Positions 8,588 to 16,118 of a DNA stretch of 62,856 nt are shown piece after piece. Within the stretch, counting starts at the first letter, position 1; each line of letters begins with the position of its first letter. Where the stretch lies: positions 1-62,856 of the forward strand of contig NZ_JARWOP010000293.1 in assembly GCF_029868745.1 (NCBI RefSeq), in the 5' to 3' direction. Both the position numbers and the translations under genes were made by a program. This DNA comes from Nocardia wallacei. Lineage in GTDB: Bacteria; Actinomycetota; Actinomycetes; Mycobacteriales; Mycobacteriaceae. The notes beneath the pieces are model-generated. The model saw only the letters and a program-made list of their open reading frames with translations. It did not search any database and was not told the origin of the DNA.

Positions 8588-8931
8588 TTACACCGTCGAG
8601 ATCGCGAAATACACGGGCACGCATCGAGTTTCAGTGGCTGCCGATGAGCAGTGCCGCACCACCTCACCAGAAGTCCTCGCGAGGTCCGCAGGCACGCCGG
8701 CACTCGTGCCGAAGCCTTGGAAGGCGGCGTCGGCGTGGTCGGTGAGGACCGCCAGGTAGAGGGCGGCCTTGGATGGGAAGCGGGCCCAGACGGTGGCGCG
8801 GGTCAGCCCGGCGCGCGCGGCCCGCCGCGTCGAGACTGGCATTGGTGTAGCCGTGGCGGAGGAACTCCGTACGGGCGGCAGCCAGCACACGGGTGCGGTG
8901 CTGCTGTTCGCTGCGGGCAGGATGGGTCATC
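8588..8931 (-). pseudogene. frameshifted remnant of a TetR-family regulator
   Basis: One frame gives MTHPARSEQQHRTRVLAAAR and TEFLRHGYTNASLDA, the start of a TetR HTH. A second frame continues with AARAGLTRATVWARFPSKAA and LYLAVLTDHADAAFQGF. Joining them near 8820 restores a normal TetR DNA-binding domain. The ligand domain is missing: the frame ends about 100 residues in. It is either a decayed gene or a single-base sequencing error in a truncated gene. It sits between the two paralogous membrane proteins. Confidence 0.65.
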
Positions 8932-9024
8932 GACTGTCGACTCCTCGAAATCAACTCGAATACACCGCGATTCCCAGCGTCCGGCCCGGTCCCTGGGCGC
9001 TGATGTGGGGCGGGTTCTGGCGGG

Positions 9025-9558
9025 CTAGGTGCTGTCGGCGAGGGGAATGTGCGGCGCGTGCCAGGCGAGGACGGTCACGAATCGGGCGCGGTCGAGTCGC
9101 CAGCCGGTGACCCGGCGGCTGGTCACCCACTCCCGCCGTGCCGCCTCGGACGGCGGCATGGTGGCACCCGGGTCCGGGGCCGGGGTCCGGTCGTGCAGGA
9201 CCTTGATGCAGGAGGGTGTGCCGCGTGGCCGGAGTCGTGGGGTGTAGAGCACGATGCCGGTGATCTCGCTCCAGGGCACGATCACGGTGCTCGCCTGGTA
9301 GCGCCACACCGGGTTGCCGCCCAGCATGATGCCCTCGGCATCGACACGCAACGCTGCCAGCGGCGAAGTCATCGTCGCCGCCGCAGTCAGCGTCGCGAAC
9401 GCGGCCAGCATGAACATCGGAACCCGCAGCAGCGCAGGCGTTCCCGTCGCCGCGACCGCCGCGATCATGCACGCAGCCGACAACAGAAGAAGTAATGTGC
9501 CTTTCGGTGTGAAACCGAATCGCGCTTCATACACCGGGGACGAATAGACAGGCTGCAT
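9025..9558 (-). CDS. two-TM membrane protein with C-terminal soluble domain (paralog B)
   Basis: 177 residues starting MQPVYSSPVYEARFGFTPKG, with AAAGGA ahead of the ATG. Hydrophobic helices: TLLLLLSAACMIAAVAA and VPMFMLAAFATLTAAA. The C-terminal half repeats the paralog A landmarks (LRVDAEGIMLGG, VPWSEITGIVLY, VTGWRLDRARFVTVLA). A cytoplasmic, membrane-tethered domain is likely. The duplication must predate considerable divergence, since only the motif blocks agree. Role unknown. Confidence 0.65.
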   Translation of the reverse strand: MQPVYSSPVYEARFGFTPKGTLLLLLSAACMIAAVAATGTPALLRVPMFMLAAFATLTAAATMTSPLAALRVDAEGIMLGGNPVWRYQASTVIVPWSEITGIVLYTPRLRPRGTPSCIKVLHDRTPAPDPGATMPPSEAARREWVTSRRVTGWRLDRARFVTVLAWHAPHIPLADST

Positions 9559-9626
9559 CGGTATCGAATCCTTTCCGGGGAAGGCAGAAGTGACCGGGAA
9601 ATATCAACGGCGAAAGCCGACCGGGC

Positions 9627-9812
9627 TTATTGCTGGTGGGTTTCGTCGAGCAGAACCAGGGCAGCGAGACGGACGAGGCACTCGTCGGGAGGATGGCTGC
9701 GGTGGACCCAGCAGAGTTCTTCCGCGCGTGACGGGGTCAGCCCGATCAACCGGGCCCGGCACAGCACCTCGGCCAGCAAGCCGTCGGCATGCACGAACGC
9801 AGCGGAATCCAC
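9627..9812 (-). CDS. small protein, function unknown
   Basis: 61 residues starting MDSAAFVHADGLLAE. The GTG start was chosen because it follows AAAGGAGGTGATC, a near-perfect anti-16S match. The product is mildly acidic and helical, with two Cys and several His (ELCWVHRSHPPDECLVRL). It lies 31 bp downstream of the cold-shock gene on the same strand and may share its transcript. No family recognised. Confidence 0.5.
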   Translation of the reverse strand: MDSAAFVHADGLLAEVLCRARLIGLTPSRAEELCWVHRSHPPDECLVRLAALVLLDETHQQ

Positions 9813-9843
9813 CCAGATCACCTCCTTTCCACCGGTCACAGGG

Positions 9844-10059
9844 TCAGGTTGGCGGTGCCTCGGCGCGGTGGACGTCAACCGCGACAGGTCCCCGGAGCCC
9901 GTCTTTGATCCCGTAGCGGACACGCTGGCCCGTGCAGATCCAGGACGGGTCCTTGTCCCGTAGCCCGGTGTAATGCACGAACAAATCCGGCTCACCGGGT
10001 CGCTGGATAAACCCGTAACCCTTCTGCTGATGGAAAAACTTCACGACTCCCTCGTTCAC
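9844..10059 (-). CDS. cold-shock domain nucleic-acid-binding protein
   Basis: 71 residues from a GTG preceded by AAGGAGG. The single OB-fold cold-shock domain is plain: VVKFFHQQKGYGFI (RNP1) and DLFVHYTGL (RNP2), then VRYGIKDGLRGPVAVDV. RNP2 ends in Tyr where many family members have Phe or Ser. Such proteins bind single-stranded RNA or DNA and melt secondary structure. It is an accessory paralog beside hypothetical genes, not the chromosomal cspA context. Confidence 0.88.
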   Translation of the reverse strand: MNEGVVKFFHQQKGYGFIQRPGEPDLFVHYTGLRDKDPSWICTGQRVRYGIKDGLRGPVAVDVHRAEAPPT

Positions 10060-10165
10060 GAGTCCGTCGCCTCCTTCTCCTTCGATTTCCAGGGACTTAA
10101 TAGGCATGGGCGGGGTACGTGCAGATCACGATGATCAGCGCGCGGTGGAATGGATCAGGCCGGGT

Positions 10166-10639
10166 TTATCGGCTGCTGTGGCCCGATTCCCACCAGGCCG
10201 CGCAGCGCCCGGACAGCGCCGTGTGCAGGTCGCTCCAGCGGGTGCCGGTGCGGTGATGCAGAGCCAGGACGACCTCGTCGTAGACCGCGATGCGGGCATC
10301 GGTGTACACGAACCGGACCGTCGCCCGCGGGCTCGCATACGGGAACGGGTCGTTGAGCCAAAAGCCTTGCAACGCACGCACGAACACCTCGCCCAGGTAG
10401 CAGCCGAACCGGGTCAGGACCTCGTCCCCGGTATCGGCATCGGCAGTGATGCCGGGAAACCGTTGCAGCAGAGTGCGTTCGGCGTGCTGCAGGCCGGTGC
10501 TCGACCAGAGATCGGCGGGCATCGCCGCGACATCGTCGGCGAGAAAAGTCTCCAGGCGGTCGTCTTTGCGGGTCACCCATTCCAGCCACGGCGGCTCGAA
10601 TTGCCAGTTGATCGTCGACCGGCCCACCGGATCGGTCAT
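10166..10639 (-). CDS. hypothetical protein, second gene of a coupled pair
   Basis: 157 residues starting MTDPVGRSTINWQFEPPWLEW, with GGAGGTGG just before the ATG. Trp-rich and soluble, with no signal or membrane helix. Notable stretches are TRFGCYLGEVFVRALQGFWL and VYTDARIAVYDEVVLALHHR. The start overlaps the stop of the preceding gene in ATGA. I recognise no family. Close coupling suggests that the two proteins act together. Confidence 0.6.
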   Translation of the reverse strand: MTDPVGRSTINWQFEPPWLEWVTRKDDRLETFLADDVAAMPADLWSSTGLQHAERTLLQRFPGITADADTGDEVLTRFGCYLGEVFVRALQGFWLNDPFPYASPRATVRFVYTDARIAVYDEVVLALHHRTGTRWSDLHTALSGRCAAWWESGHSSR

Positions 10640-11103
10640 GGCCACCTCCCCGCCTCCCCCGCCGCCAGCACCGCGTCGACGACCACGCCGAACGACGGCA
10701 GCACCCGTGGCGGGCCCGGTACGTCCAGCCAGCAACGGCGGCGATCGCCCGGGGTCGGCAACGCCACCGTCGACCCGGGCAGCACCGGCACCGCACCGAA
10801 CCGCGTCAACGACACCGACACCTCCGCCGTATCCACCCACCGGCCCGGGACACCGGTGATGAACACCCACACCGTGCGATCGATCGAGAACACCGGCGCG
10901 GGCCGCTCCCGCAACCGCGTTCTCACCCGCACACCCAGGGCTTTCGGGACGAGAACCGCCCACTGCCGATCCGCACGCAACACGATCGCGCCCGTCTGAC
11001 TGTCGCGAATGGTGTTCCAGCCCAGCTGATCTCGATACACGCCGCACCGCTGCTCAGCCAGCCCAGCCGCCTCGGCATGCGACATCATCGTGGTAGTACT
11101 CAT
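10636..11103 (-). CDS. hypothetical protein, first gene of a coupled pair
   Basis: 155 residues starting MSTTTMMSHAEAAGLAEQRC. Soluble alpha/beta composition: LRADRQWAVLVPKALG, VWVFITGVPGRWVDT, VSVSLTRFGAVPVLPGS. No signal peptide. It is preceded by the 57-residue gene on the same strand and runs into its partner through an ATGA overlap. No recognised domain. Confidence 0.6.
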   Translation of the reverse strand: MSTTTMMSHAEAAGLAEQRCGVYRDQLGWNTIRDSQTGAIVLRADRQWAVLVPKALGVRVRTRLRERPAPVFSIDRTVWVFITGVPGRWVDTAEVSVSLTRFGAVPVLPGSTVALPTPGDRRRCWLDVPGPPRVLPSFGVVVDAVLAAGEAGRWP

Positions 11104-11171
11104 CTACTTTCTCCTCACTCGATTCCGACAAACACCCGGCCTCGGGACAGGGGCACGGGAGGCTACGGCGG

Positions 11172-11345
11172 CTACAGCCACAGCTGCTGGTAGGGCATCA
11201 ACGGCATCCAGGCATCGACGCGGTCGTCGATGCTCACCCGCGCCAGATACGCCGCAGCCGCAGCGAATGCCTCGGCCACCGCCCGCTCGGCACGGAAATG
11301 CAGGGGCTCGCCTTCGTCGAGCTGCACCGTCATGTGACATTCCAT
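11172..11345 (-). CDS. small acidic protein, 57 residues
   Basis: Starts MECHMTVQLDEGEPLHF, with GGAG upstream of the ATG; an in-frame ATG four codons later is an alternative. Largely helical (AERAVAEAFAAAAAYLARV), ending PYQQLWL. It has coding-like composition, sits 69 bp before the coupled hypothetical pair and is probably their first gene. No family known. Confidence 0.5.
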   Translation of the reverse strand: MECHMTVQLDEGEPLHFRAERAVAEAFAAAAAYLARVSIDDRVDAWMPLMPYQQLWL

Positions 11346-11592
11346 GACCGCTCTCCAGTCGTGGACGAGTCATCTACGGAACGTCGAACAACGAGACGCG
11401 AGGTTTGCGGCATGGCGTGTTTGTTGGCCCGGCGACCGCATCGCGATGCGGCATGGCTGGGCGCCCGGGGCGAGTCGCTGATCGTGGCTCGCGTGCCTTC
11501 TACCTGTACGGACATGGGCAGACCCTCTCCCGTGCGTACTGTGTTTCGTACCTGTCTGAAAACATGACCGAATACACGGATGACGGTACATC

Positions 11593-11605
11593 TGACAAGT
11601 TGTCA
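11593..11605. promoter_or_regulatory. operator-like palindrome upstream of XRE/DUF5753 gene
   Basis: TGACAA-G-TTGTCA is a perfect 13-bp palindrome 77 bp before the XRE gene's ATG, in the only AT-richer part of the gap 11346-11682. Position and symmetry fit an autoregulatory operator. The rest of that gap shows no gene. Confidence 0.45.
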
Positions 11606-11682
11606 AAACAACACCCATGCACAATCTTTGTTCACCCGTCAGAGCGGTAGGATCGCAACGAACTCGGCGAAAGGAGCACTCG

Positions 11683-12546
11683 ATGGCACCCACGTCACCC
11701 ACGGTTGCCCGATGGGAACTAACCCTCCGGCTCAACGAGTGGCGCAAGCACCTCGGGATCGATGTCGACACCGCGGCGAAGGCGTTGAAGATCTCCCGTA
11801 ACCACTGGTGGCAGATCATGAGCGACCGCAGGGCCCTGACCGACGACCACTTCGATGCGATGCTCAAGCTGTTCGGAATCAGCCCGGACGAGCAGGAAGA
11901 CCTGCGCGCGTTGCGAGCCGAGGCCCGTGGCCGTGGCTGGTGGTCGGAGTACTCCGGTCTGTTCAGCGACGAGAACCGGCGACTGTTCGGACTCGAACAC
12001 GGAGCACAGGCAGTGCAGAGCTACGAAGGACTACTCATCCCGGGTCTGCTGCAAACCGAAGACTACGCACGGGCGGTGATGACGTCGGATATAGCCCGCA
12101 TTCGCCCCGTCGACGCCGAACGGTACATCGAGGCGCGGATGCGCCGGCAGAAACGCCTTACCGGGGAAGACGCCCTTCAGCTCACCGCCGTCATCCACGA
12201 GGCTGCCCTCGTCCAACAAACCGGTGGGCCCGAAGTGTTACGCGAGCAGCTGCACCACCTCATCCGGGTTACCCAGGACGATCAGGCCAAGGTCGACATC
12301 CGCATCGTGCCGTTCTCCGCGACCAAACGCCCCATCCTCAGCGGTTCACCGTTCCACCTGATCGACTTCGCCAGCCCCGTGCTGCCCACGCTGGCTTGGC
12401 ACGAATCCGTTGCCACCCACGGCATCATCGAAGATCCGACCAGGGTCCGCGAGCTTCGTATCATCTACGGCCAGCAGCACGAAGAGGCACTGAGCCGAGC
12501 TGAGTCTTTGAGCCTCATTCAGCAAAAAGCAGATGGGATAGCCTGA
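11683..12546 (+). CDS. XRE-family regulator with DUF5753
   Basis: 287 residues from the ATG after AAGGAGCACTCG; the frame is open further upstream but without a ribosome site. HTH at residues about 10-65 (LNEWRKHLGIDVDTAAKALK, ISRNHWWQIMSDRRALTDD). The rest is the DUF5753 domain: SYEGLLIPGLLQTEDYARAV, RMRRQKRLTG, LTAVIHEAALVQQTGG and FHLIDFASPVLPTLAWHES. In actinobacteria this family is nearly always next to a DUF397 gene, as here (5 bp downstream). Such pairs resemble toxin-antitoxin-like or developmental switches (BldB/WhiJ-type); the exact role here is unknown. Confidence 0.9.
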   Translation: MAPTSPTVARWELTLRLNEWRKHLGIDVDTAAKALKISRNHWWQIMSDRRALTDDHFDAMLKLFGISPDEQEDLRALRAEARGRGWWSEYSGLFSDENRRLFGLEHGAQAVQSYEGLLIPGLLQTEDYARAVMTSDIARIRPVDAERYIEARMRRQKRLTGEDALQLTAVIHEAALVQQTGGPEVLREQLHHLIRVTQDDQAKVDIRIVPFSATKRPILSGSPFHLIDFASPVLPTLAWHESVATHGIIEDPTRVRELRIIYGQQHEEALSRAESLSLIQQKADGIA

Positions 12547-12551
12547 AAAGT

Positions 12552-12929
12552 ATGAGCGTCACCGACACCGTCAACAGCCCGCGACACGGCTGGTTCAAGT
12601 CGTCCAAGTCCAACGACGGCCCCAACTGTGTCGAGGTACGGTTCGACGGCGATTTCGTTCACCTGCGCGACAGCAAGTACCTCCGTGACCCCGCGAACGA
12701 TCCAGCCGCACAGCCTCTGATCACGCTCAAGGCTGAGTACTGGGACAGCTTCCTCGCGGCCGCAGCCGTCGACAAGGCCGATGCCCGCAGCGATCAACCT
12801 GTCATCCTTCGGCACCCGACCGGGCAGGTGTCCGTGCGTGCCCAGGACGGCACCACACTCACCTTTACGGCGGACGAGTGGGACGCCTTCACCGCTGGAG
12901 TTCGAGAAGGCGAATTCGCCGCAGCTTGA
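12552..12929 (+). CDS. DUF397 protein with two repeats
   Basis: 125 residues with two copies of the DUF397 motif. The first has WFKSSKSNDGPNCVEVRF and VHLRDSK; the second is a weaker C-terminal repeat around FTADEWDAFTAGVREGEF. Many DUF397 proteins are about 60-70 residues, so this one is a tandem form. It follows the XRE/DUF5753 gene by 5 bp and is surely co-transcribed. Family members are the partner, often antagonist, of the regulator. Confidence 0.9.
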   Translation: MSVTDTVNSPRHGWFKSSKSNDGPNCVEVRFDGDFVHLRDSKYLRDPANDPAAQPLITLKAEYWDSFLAAAAVDKADARSDQPVILRHPTGQVSVRAQDGTTLTFTADEWDAFTAGVREGEFAAA

Positions 12930-12959
12930 TACAACCGCTCCCGAACTGTAGGTTCTCAG

Positions 12960-12997
12960 AAGTCGTGGCCAAATCTCAGAATGATTGGCCACGACTT
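12960..12997. terminator. 13-bp perfect hairpin after the DUF397 gene
   Basis: AAGTCGTGGCCAA, a 12-nt loop, then TTGGCCACGACTT, starting 30 bp after the DUF397 stop. There is no T-tract, so if it terminates transcription it does so as a GC-stem type. The right arm recurs at 13153-13164 (TGGCCACGACTT), which argues that it may instead be a repeat or protein-binding motif. Confidence 0.4.
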
Positions 12998-13447
12998 GGC
13001 CAGTTGGCCACCGGCGTGAGACTCCGCAGGTAGCGGCCCCGCGTGGTGACCCGATCATCGTGTGCGGCATGAGGATTGGCCATAGTTCTGAGACAGACCG
13101 CGATGGCCACCATGTGAGACTGCCTAGAAGTTGCAGGTCAGCGGCTTGGCAGTGGCCACGACTTTTGAGACCCTACACGAACGGATCCGGGCGCACCCAT
13201 GCCGATCCGAATGGGCCGCTAATTCCAATTCGAAGCTAGGCAGAGGCGGAAGCCGATCCGAAATCGCGGAAGGCGGCCACCGCGCGGCCGATGCTAGTTG
13301 AAGCTAGCTAGACGAGAATAGTTGTGGCGCAGAGCCAGCAGTCGGGGAGGATGCGCGCCCGGGTGGCGTTGAGCTGGCTCACCAGCAAACTCGATGAAGC
13401 CAACTGAACGAAAAGGCATCCCGGTGACTCTGGCGCGGCAGATGAAA
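12998..13447. other. gene-free stretch with repeated short motifs
   Basis: About 450 bp without a supported gene. It contains another copy of the hairpin arm at 13153-13164 and several GTGAGACT/TTGAGACC-like words. It then becomes less GC-rich near 13300 (GCTAGTTGAAGCTAGCTAG). It may be a remnant of an inserted element. Confidence 0.45.
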
Positions 13448-14008
13448 TCAGAGTCCGGCCCATGTCAGATAGGCCAGGCCATTGCTCTCGTCGTCGAAAT
13501 CCCCAATGAGAAGACTCAATCCAGTACGGCGGTTGTAGTACCGGAGATGCTTCTCAGCCGCATTGAAGCAGGTCTCCGCGTCTGCACCCCGGGCAGATGC
13601 CTTGCCGCCACCGCAGTCGTCCGCTTGAAGTGGGGGCTGATTCGGCAGCAGGTGCCCGGCGAAGACTCGAATGCGCGGGTAAGCCTGTGTGAACAGGCGG
13701 TCAGTGTCCGGCGTCGTCTGAATGACACAAAGGGTAGCGGGAGCTTCCGACCCGGGCCTGCATCCTGTCGAGTTCCGGAGCCGACTCGGGAGGGCCGCGA
13801 CGAAATCATCCTGCGATCCAACGGTGGCGGCGGCCCCCACGGTCGGGCTGGCGGTCACCCCGCCACCGGTACCGTGGGGGCCACTCGCAGCAGAATCACC
13901 ACTCGGTGGATGGTTGTAGATCCCTACGCCGAGCGCGACTGCGACCGAGAGCAGACCAACAGCACCCGCAGTCCGCCAATAACGCCGCGTCTCTTCATCA
14001 TCGGCCAA
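13448..14008 (-). CDS. single-pass membrane-anchored protein
   Basis: 186 residues from a TTG, the only usual start codon between the upstream stop and the helix; the ribosome site is weak (GGGCGGGGG). The short cytoplasmic start ADDEETRRYWR is followed by one helix (AGAVGLLSVAVALGVGIY) and a Gly/Ser/Thr linker. An extracytoplasmic domain follows with three or four Cys (TGCRPGSEAPATLCV, DDCGGGKAS, AETCFNAAEKHLRYY). The layout is typical of nocardial anchored exported proteins. It is divergent from the biosynthetic operon. Function unknown. Confidence 0.6.
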   Translation of the reverse strand: MADDEETRRYWRTAGAVGLLSVAVALGVGIYNHPPSGDSAASGPHGTGGGVTASPTVGAAATVGSQDDFVAALPSRLRNSTGCRPGSEAPATLCVIQTTPDTDRLFTQAYPRIRVFAGHLLPNQPPLQADDCGGGKASARGADAETCFNAAEKHLRYYNRRTGLSLLIGDFDDESNGLAYLTWAGL

Positions 14009-14325
14009 CGCTTCCGCCCCCGCCCGCGTGATTGGAGTTGAGCCGTCAGCTTACGGCCGGAAAGCTCTGAAGTGAGCCCTGTTCCGTCAGCAATCCCGGC
14101 GCACCATCGTTCGCACGGGGCCGCGTCCGGCTGATCTGCGGATGTTCCGGTACCGCGGCTGAGCGCGTGTGCAGTTCCGGGATGTTGTCGGTGGTCTGGT
14201 GTATCTCTTATCGCAGTTCATGTGGGAGATGCGTTGCGGGGGACTTCTATTCGGGTTCCTGGATTGGGCCGCGCAAGCCTGGAACCAGCATGCGCGGCTT
14301 CGGCTTTCGAAGGAGGGGATCGACT
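14009..14325 (+). promoter_or_regulatory. upstream region of the seven-gene operon
   Basis: 317 bp between divergent genes; no supported gene. It ends with AAGGAGGGG, the ribosome site of the first biosynthetic gene. It must contain the operon promoter, but I could not pick out a convincing -35/-10 pair. The seven genes downstream overlap without a gap, so control of the whole operon probably lies here. Confidence 0.4.
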
Positions 14326-15186
14326 GTGGAGACTCGCTCGGCGCCGGTGGTGGTGGTGCTCAATCCGGATGAGCTCGGTCCGGATCCGAGTGTGGGTATG
14401 GATTTGGCCGTGCGGCTGGGTATCGACCGGCTGGAGATCCGTACTGCTGAGGGTGCCAACGCGATAACGCTTCCGCCCGAACGGATTCGGCGTATCCGGG
14501 TTTTGGCCGACGAGCGTGGTTTGCGAGTGGCGGCGTTGGCGTCGCCGTTGTGGAAGTGGTGCCGTCCGGACGCGACGCCGGGACGGGTGGACAGCTTCGG
14601 TTTCCCCACCCGTGTCCCGCACGCGGATCGGCTGGCGTGGGTCGAGCGGGCGATCGAGGCGGCCACGCTTCTGGGCGCGCCGATCGTGCGGATCTTCTCG
14701 CATTTGCGGGTGGAGGCGTACGCGACCGAGCAATTCGGTGGGGACCCACTGTTGCCTGCCGCCTTGCGCATGGCTGCGCGGGCCGGACGGACTTTGTTGC
14801 TGGAGAACGAACCGGTGTGCACGGTCGCCCACGCCGAGCCCCTGCTGGAGGTCCTGGATCGCTACCACGAGCAGGGGCTCGGGTTGTGGCTCGATATCGC
14901 GAACCTGCACGAGGTCGGTCAGACCACGCCCGAGACCGTGCAGGCGTTGGCACCATACGTCGGCTACGTGCACGTGAAGGATTACCGCCTCGACGCTGAC
15001 GGCGGCAGGGTGTTCTGTCCGGCCGGGACGGGGGTGGTCCCCTACGGTGAGGTGCTGCCGGTGTTGCGCGGTGCTGGTGACCGGCTGCCGTATGCGCTGG
15101 AGACCCACGTGCGTGACCGCCCAGCCGAGGCGCTGGCCACGGGAGCCGCGTTCCTTCGTGCGGCGGTGCCGGGGAGGCCGGAGTGA
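14326..15186 (+). CDS. TIM-barrel sugar isomerase/epimerase (xylose-isomerase-like)
   Basis: 286 residues from a GTG just after AAGGAGGGGATCGACT. The family's barrel is visible by its metal-site residues: Glu in LLLENEPV (about 165), Asp in LWLDIANLHEVGQ (about 190), His in GYVHVKDYRL (about 220) and Glu in YALETHV (about 260). Members isomerise or epimerise sugars or act as inosose dehydratase-like enzymes, with a divalent metal. It is the first gene of a seven-gene operon, with its stop overlapping the next start in GTGA. With the Gfo/Idh partner it suggests processing of a sugar or cyclitol. Exact substrate unknown. Confidence 0.82.
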   Translation: METRSAPVVVVLNPDELGPDPSVGMDLAVRLGIDRLEIRTAEGANAITLPPERIRRIRVLADERGLRVAALASPLWKWCRPDATPGRVDSFGFPTRVPHADRLAWVERAIEAATLLGAPIVRIFSHLRVEAYATEQFGGDPLLPAALRMAARAGRTLLLENEPVCTVAHAEPLLEVLDRYHEQGLGLWLDIANLHEVGQTTPETVQALAPYVGYVHVKDYRLDADGGRVFCPAGTGVVPYGEVLPVLRGAGDRLPYALETHVRDRPAEALATGAAFLRAAVPGRPE

Positions 15187-16118
15187 CGCGAGTGCTTGTT
15201 GTCGGTGCGGGCGAGGTCGGCGCCAAACATCTGTCGGCACTCGCCGAGACTCCCGGGGTGACTGTGGTCGGTGTGGCCGATCCTGCACCGGGACTTGCGG
15301 TTCCGGCCGGGGTACCGCTGTTCGAGTCGTGGCAGGCGGCGCTGGAGGTGGTGGCGGCGGAGCTGGTGGTGGTGGCGACACCGCCGGGTATCGCCTTGGT
15401 CGCGGCCCGGGGCGCGGCGGCGACCGGGGCCGCGGTGGTGGTCGAGAAACCGGTCGTGATCGATGCGGAAGTGCTGGAACCTCGTGCCGGTGACGAGCGA
15501 GTCTTCGTGGCCTTTCAACCGCATTTCGCACCCGGTCTCGATGACCTGCTCGCCGGGCCCGGACACGTTGTGCGAGCGGAGGTGTCGCTGGCGGTGCGCC
15601 GCGACCCGGCGTATTTCCGTGGGTGGCGGCGACGGTTCGCCACGGCGGGCGGGGTGCTGCATCAGCAGGCCATCCACGGCTTGGCGCTCGCGCTGCGCCT
15701 GCTGCCGGGCAAGGTGGAGACGGTGGACGCACGCGTGGTCCATCGCCGCGGCCTCGCCGACACCGAGGACCATGTCCTCGCCTCGATCGTCCTCGCGGGA
15801 GGACAGACCATCAAGGTGGATGCGCGCGTCGACTACCACGGTCCGCCGTCCCACGAGGTCGTCCTGCATTACGCCGACGGGCAGCGCGTGTGCGTGCGAG
15901 GCCGCAACCTCGAAGCCGGTGTCGGCGCGATCAGCGCCGCGCCGACACACCAGCAGCTGCGGCGTCGCTTGTATACCGAGGTCCTCGCTACTGCTGCCGG
16001 CCGCCCGGCGCACCCGTGCTTGTTTCCGCTGTCGGCGCTGCGGCGTCCGTTGGAGGTGATCGACCATGTCTACCGCGACGCCCATGTCATCCGGGCCGCG
16101 AGTGCCGCTGGCTGCTGA
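15183..16118 (+). CDS. Gfo/Idh/MocA-family NAD(P)-dependent oxidoreductase
   Basis: 311 residues from a GTG overlapping the previous stop. The N-terminal Rossmann fold has VLVVGAGEVGAKHL. The nucleotide-binding part runs to about 120 with the family's ATPPGIAL and VVVEKPVV, where EKP is the hallmark that positions the catalytic Lys. The C-terminal alpha/beta domain has GGVLHQQAIHGLALALRL. Family members oxidise or reduce sugar hydroxyls, often paired with a TIM-barrel isomerase, as here. The last 53 bp overlap the AdoMet synthetase start, an unusually long overlap that argues for tight coupling. Confidence 0.85.
   Translation: MTRVLVVGAGEVGAKHLSALAETPGVTVVGVADPAPGLAVPAGVPLFESWQAALEVVAAELVVVATPPGIALVAARGAAATGAAVVVEKPVVIDAEVLEPRAGDERVFVAFQPHFAPGLDDLLAGPGHVVRAEVSLAVRRDPAYFRGWRRRFATAGGVLHQQAIHGLALALRLLPGKVETVDARVVHRRGLADTEDHVLASIVLAGGQTIKVDARVDYHGPPSHEVVLHYADGQRVCVRGRNLEAGVGAISAAPTHQQLRRRLYTEVLATAAGRPAHPCLFPLSALRRPLEVIDHVYRDAHVIRAASAAGC

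Noticed and set aside
6545..8647. 700-codon plus-strand frame overlapping the MmyB-like regulator and the membrane protein
   Set aside because: Arg/Pro/His-rich composition and no ribosome site. The regulator and the minus-strand membrane protein have clear domain evidence.
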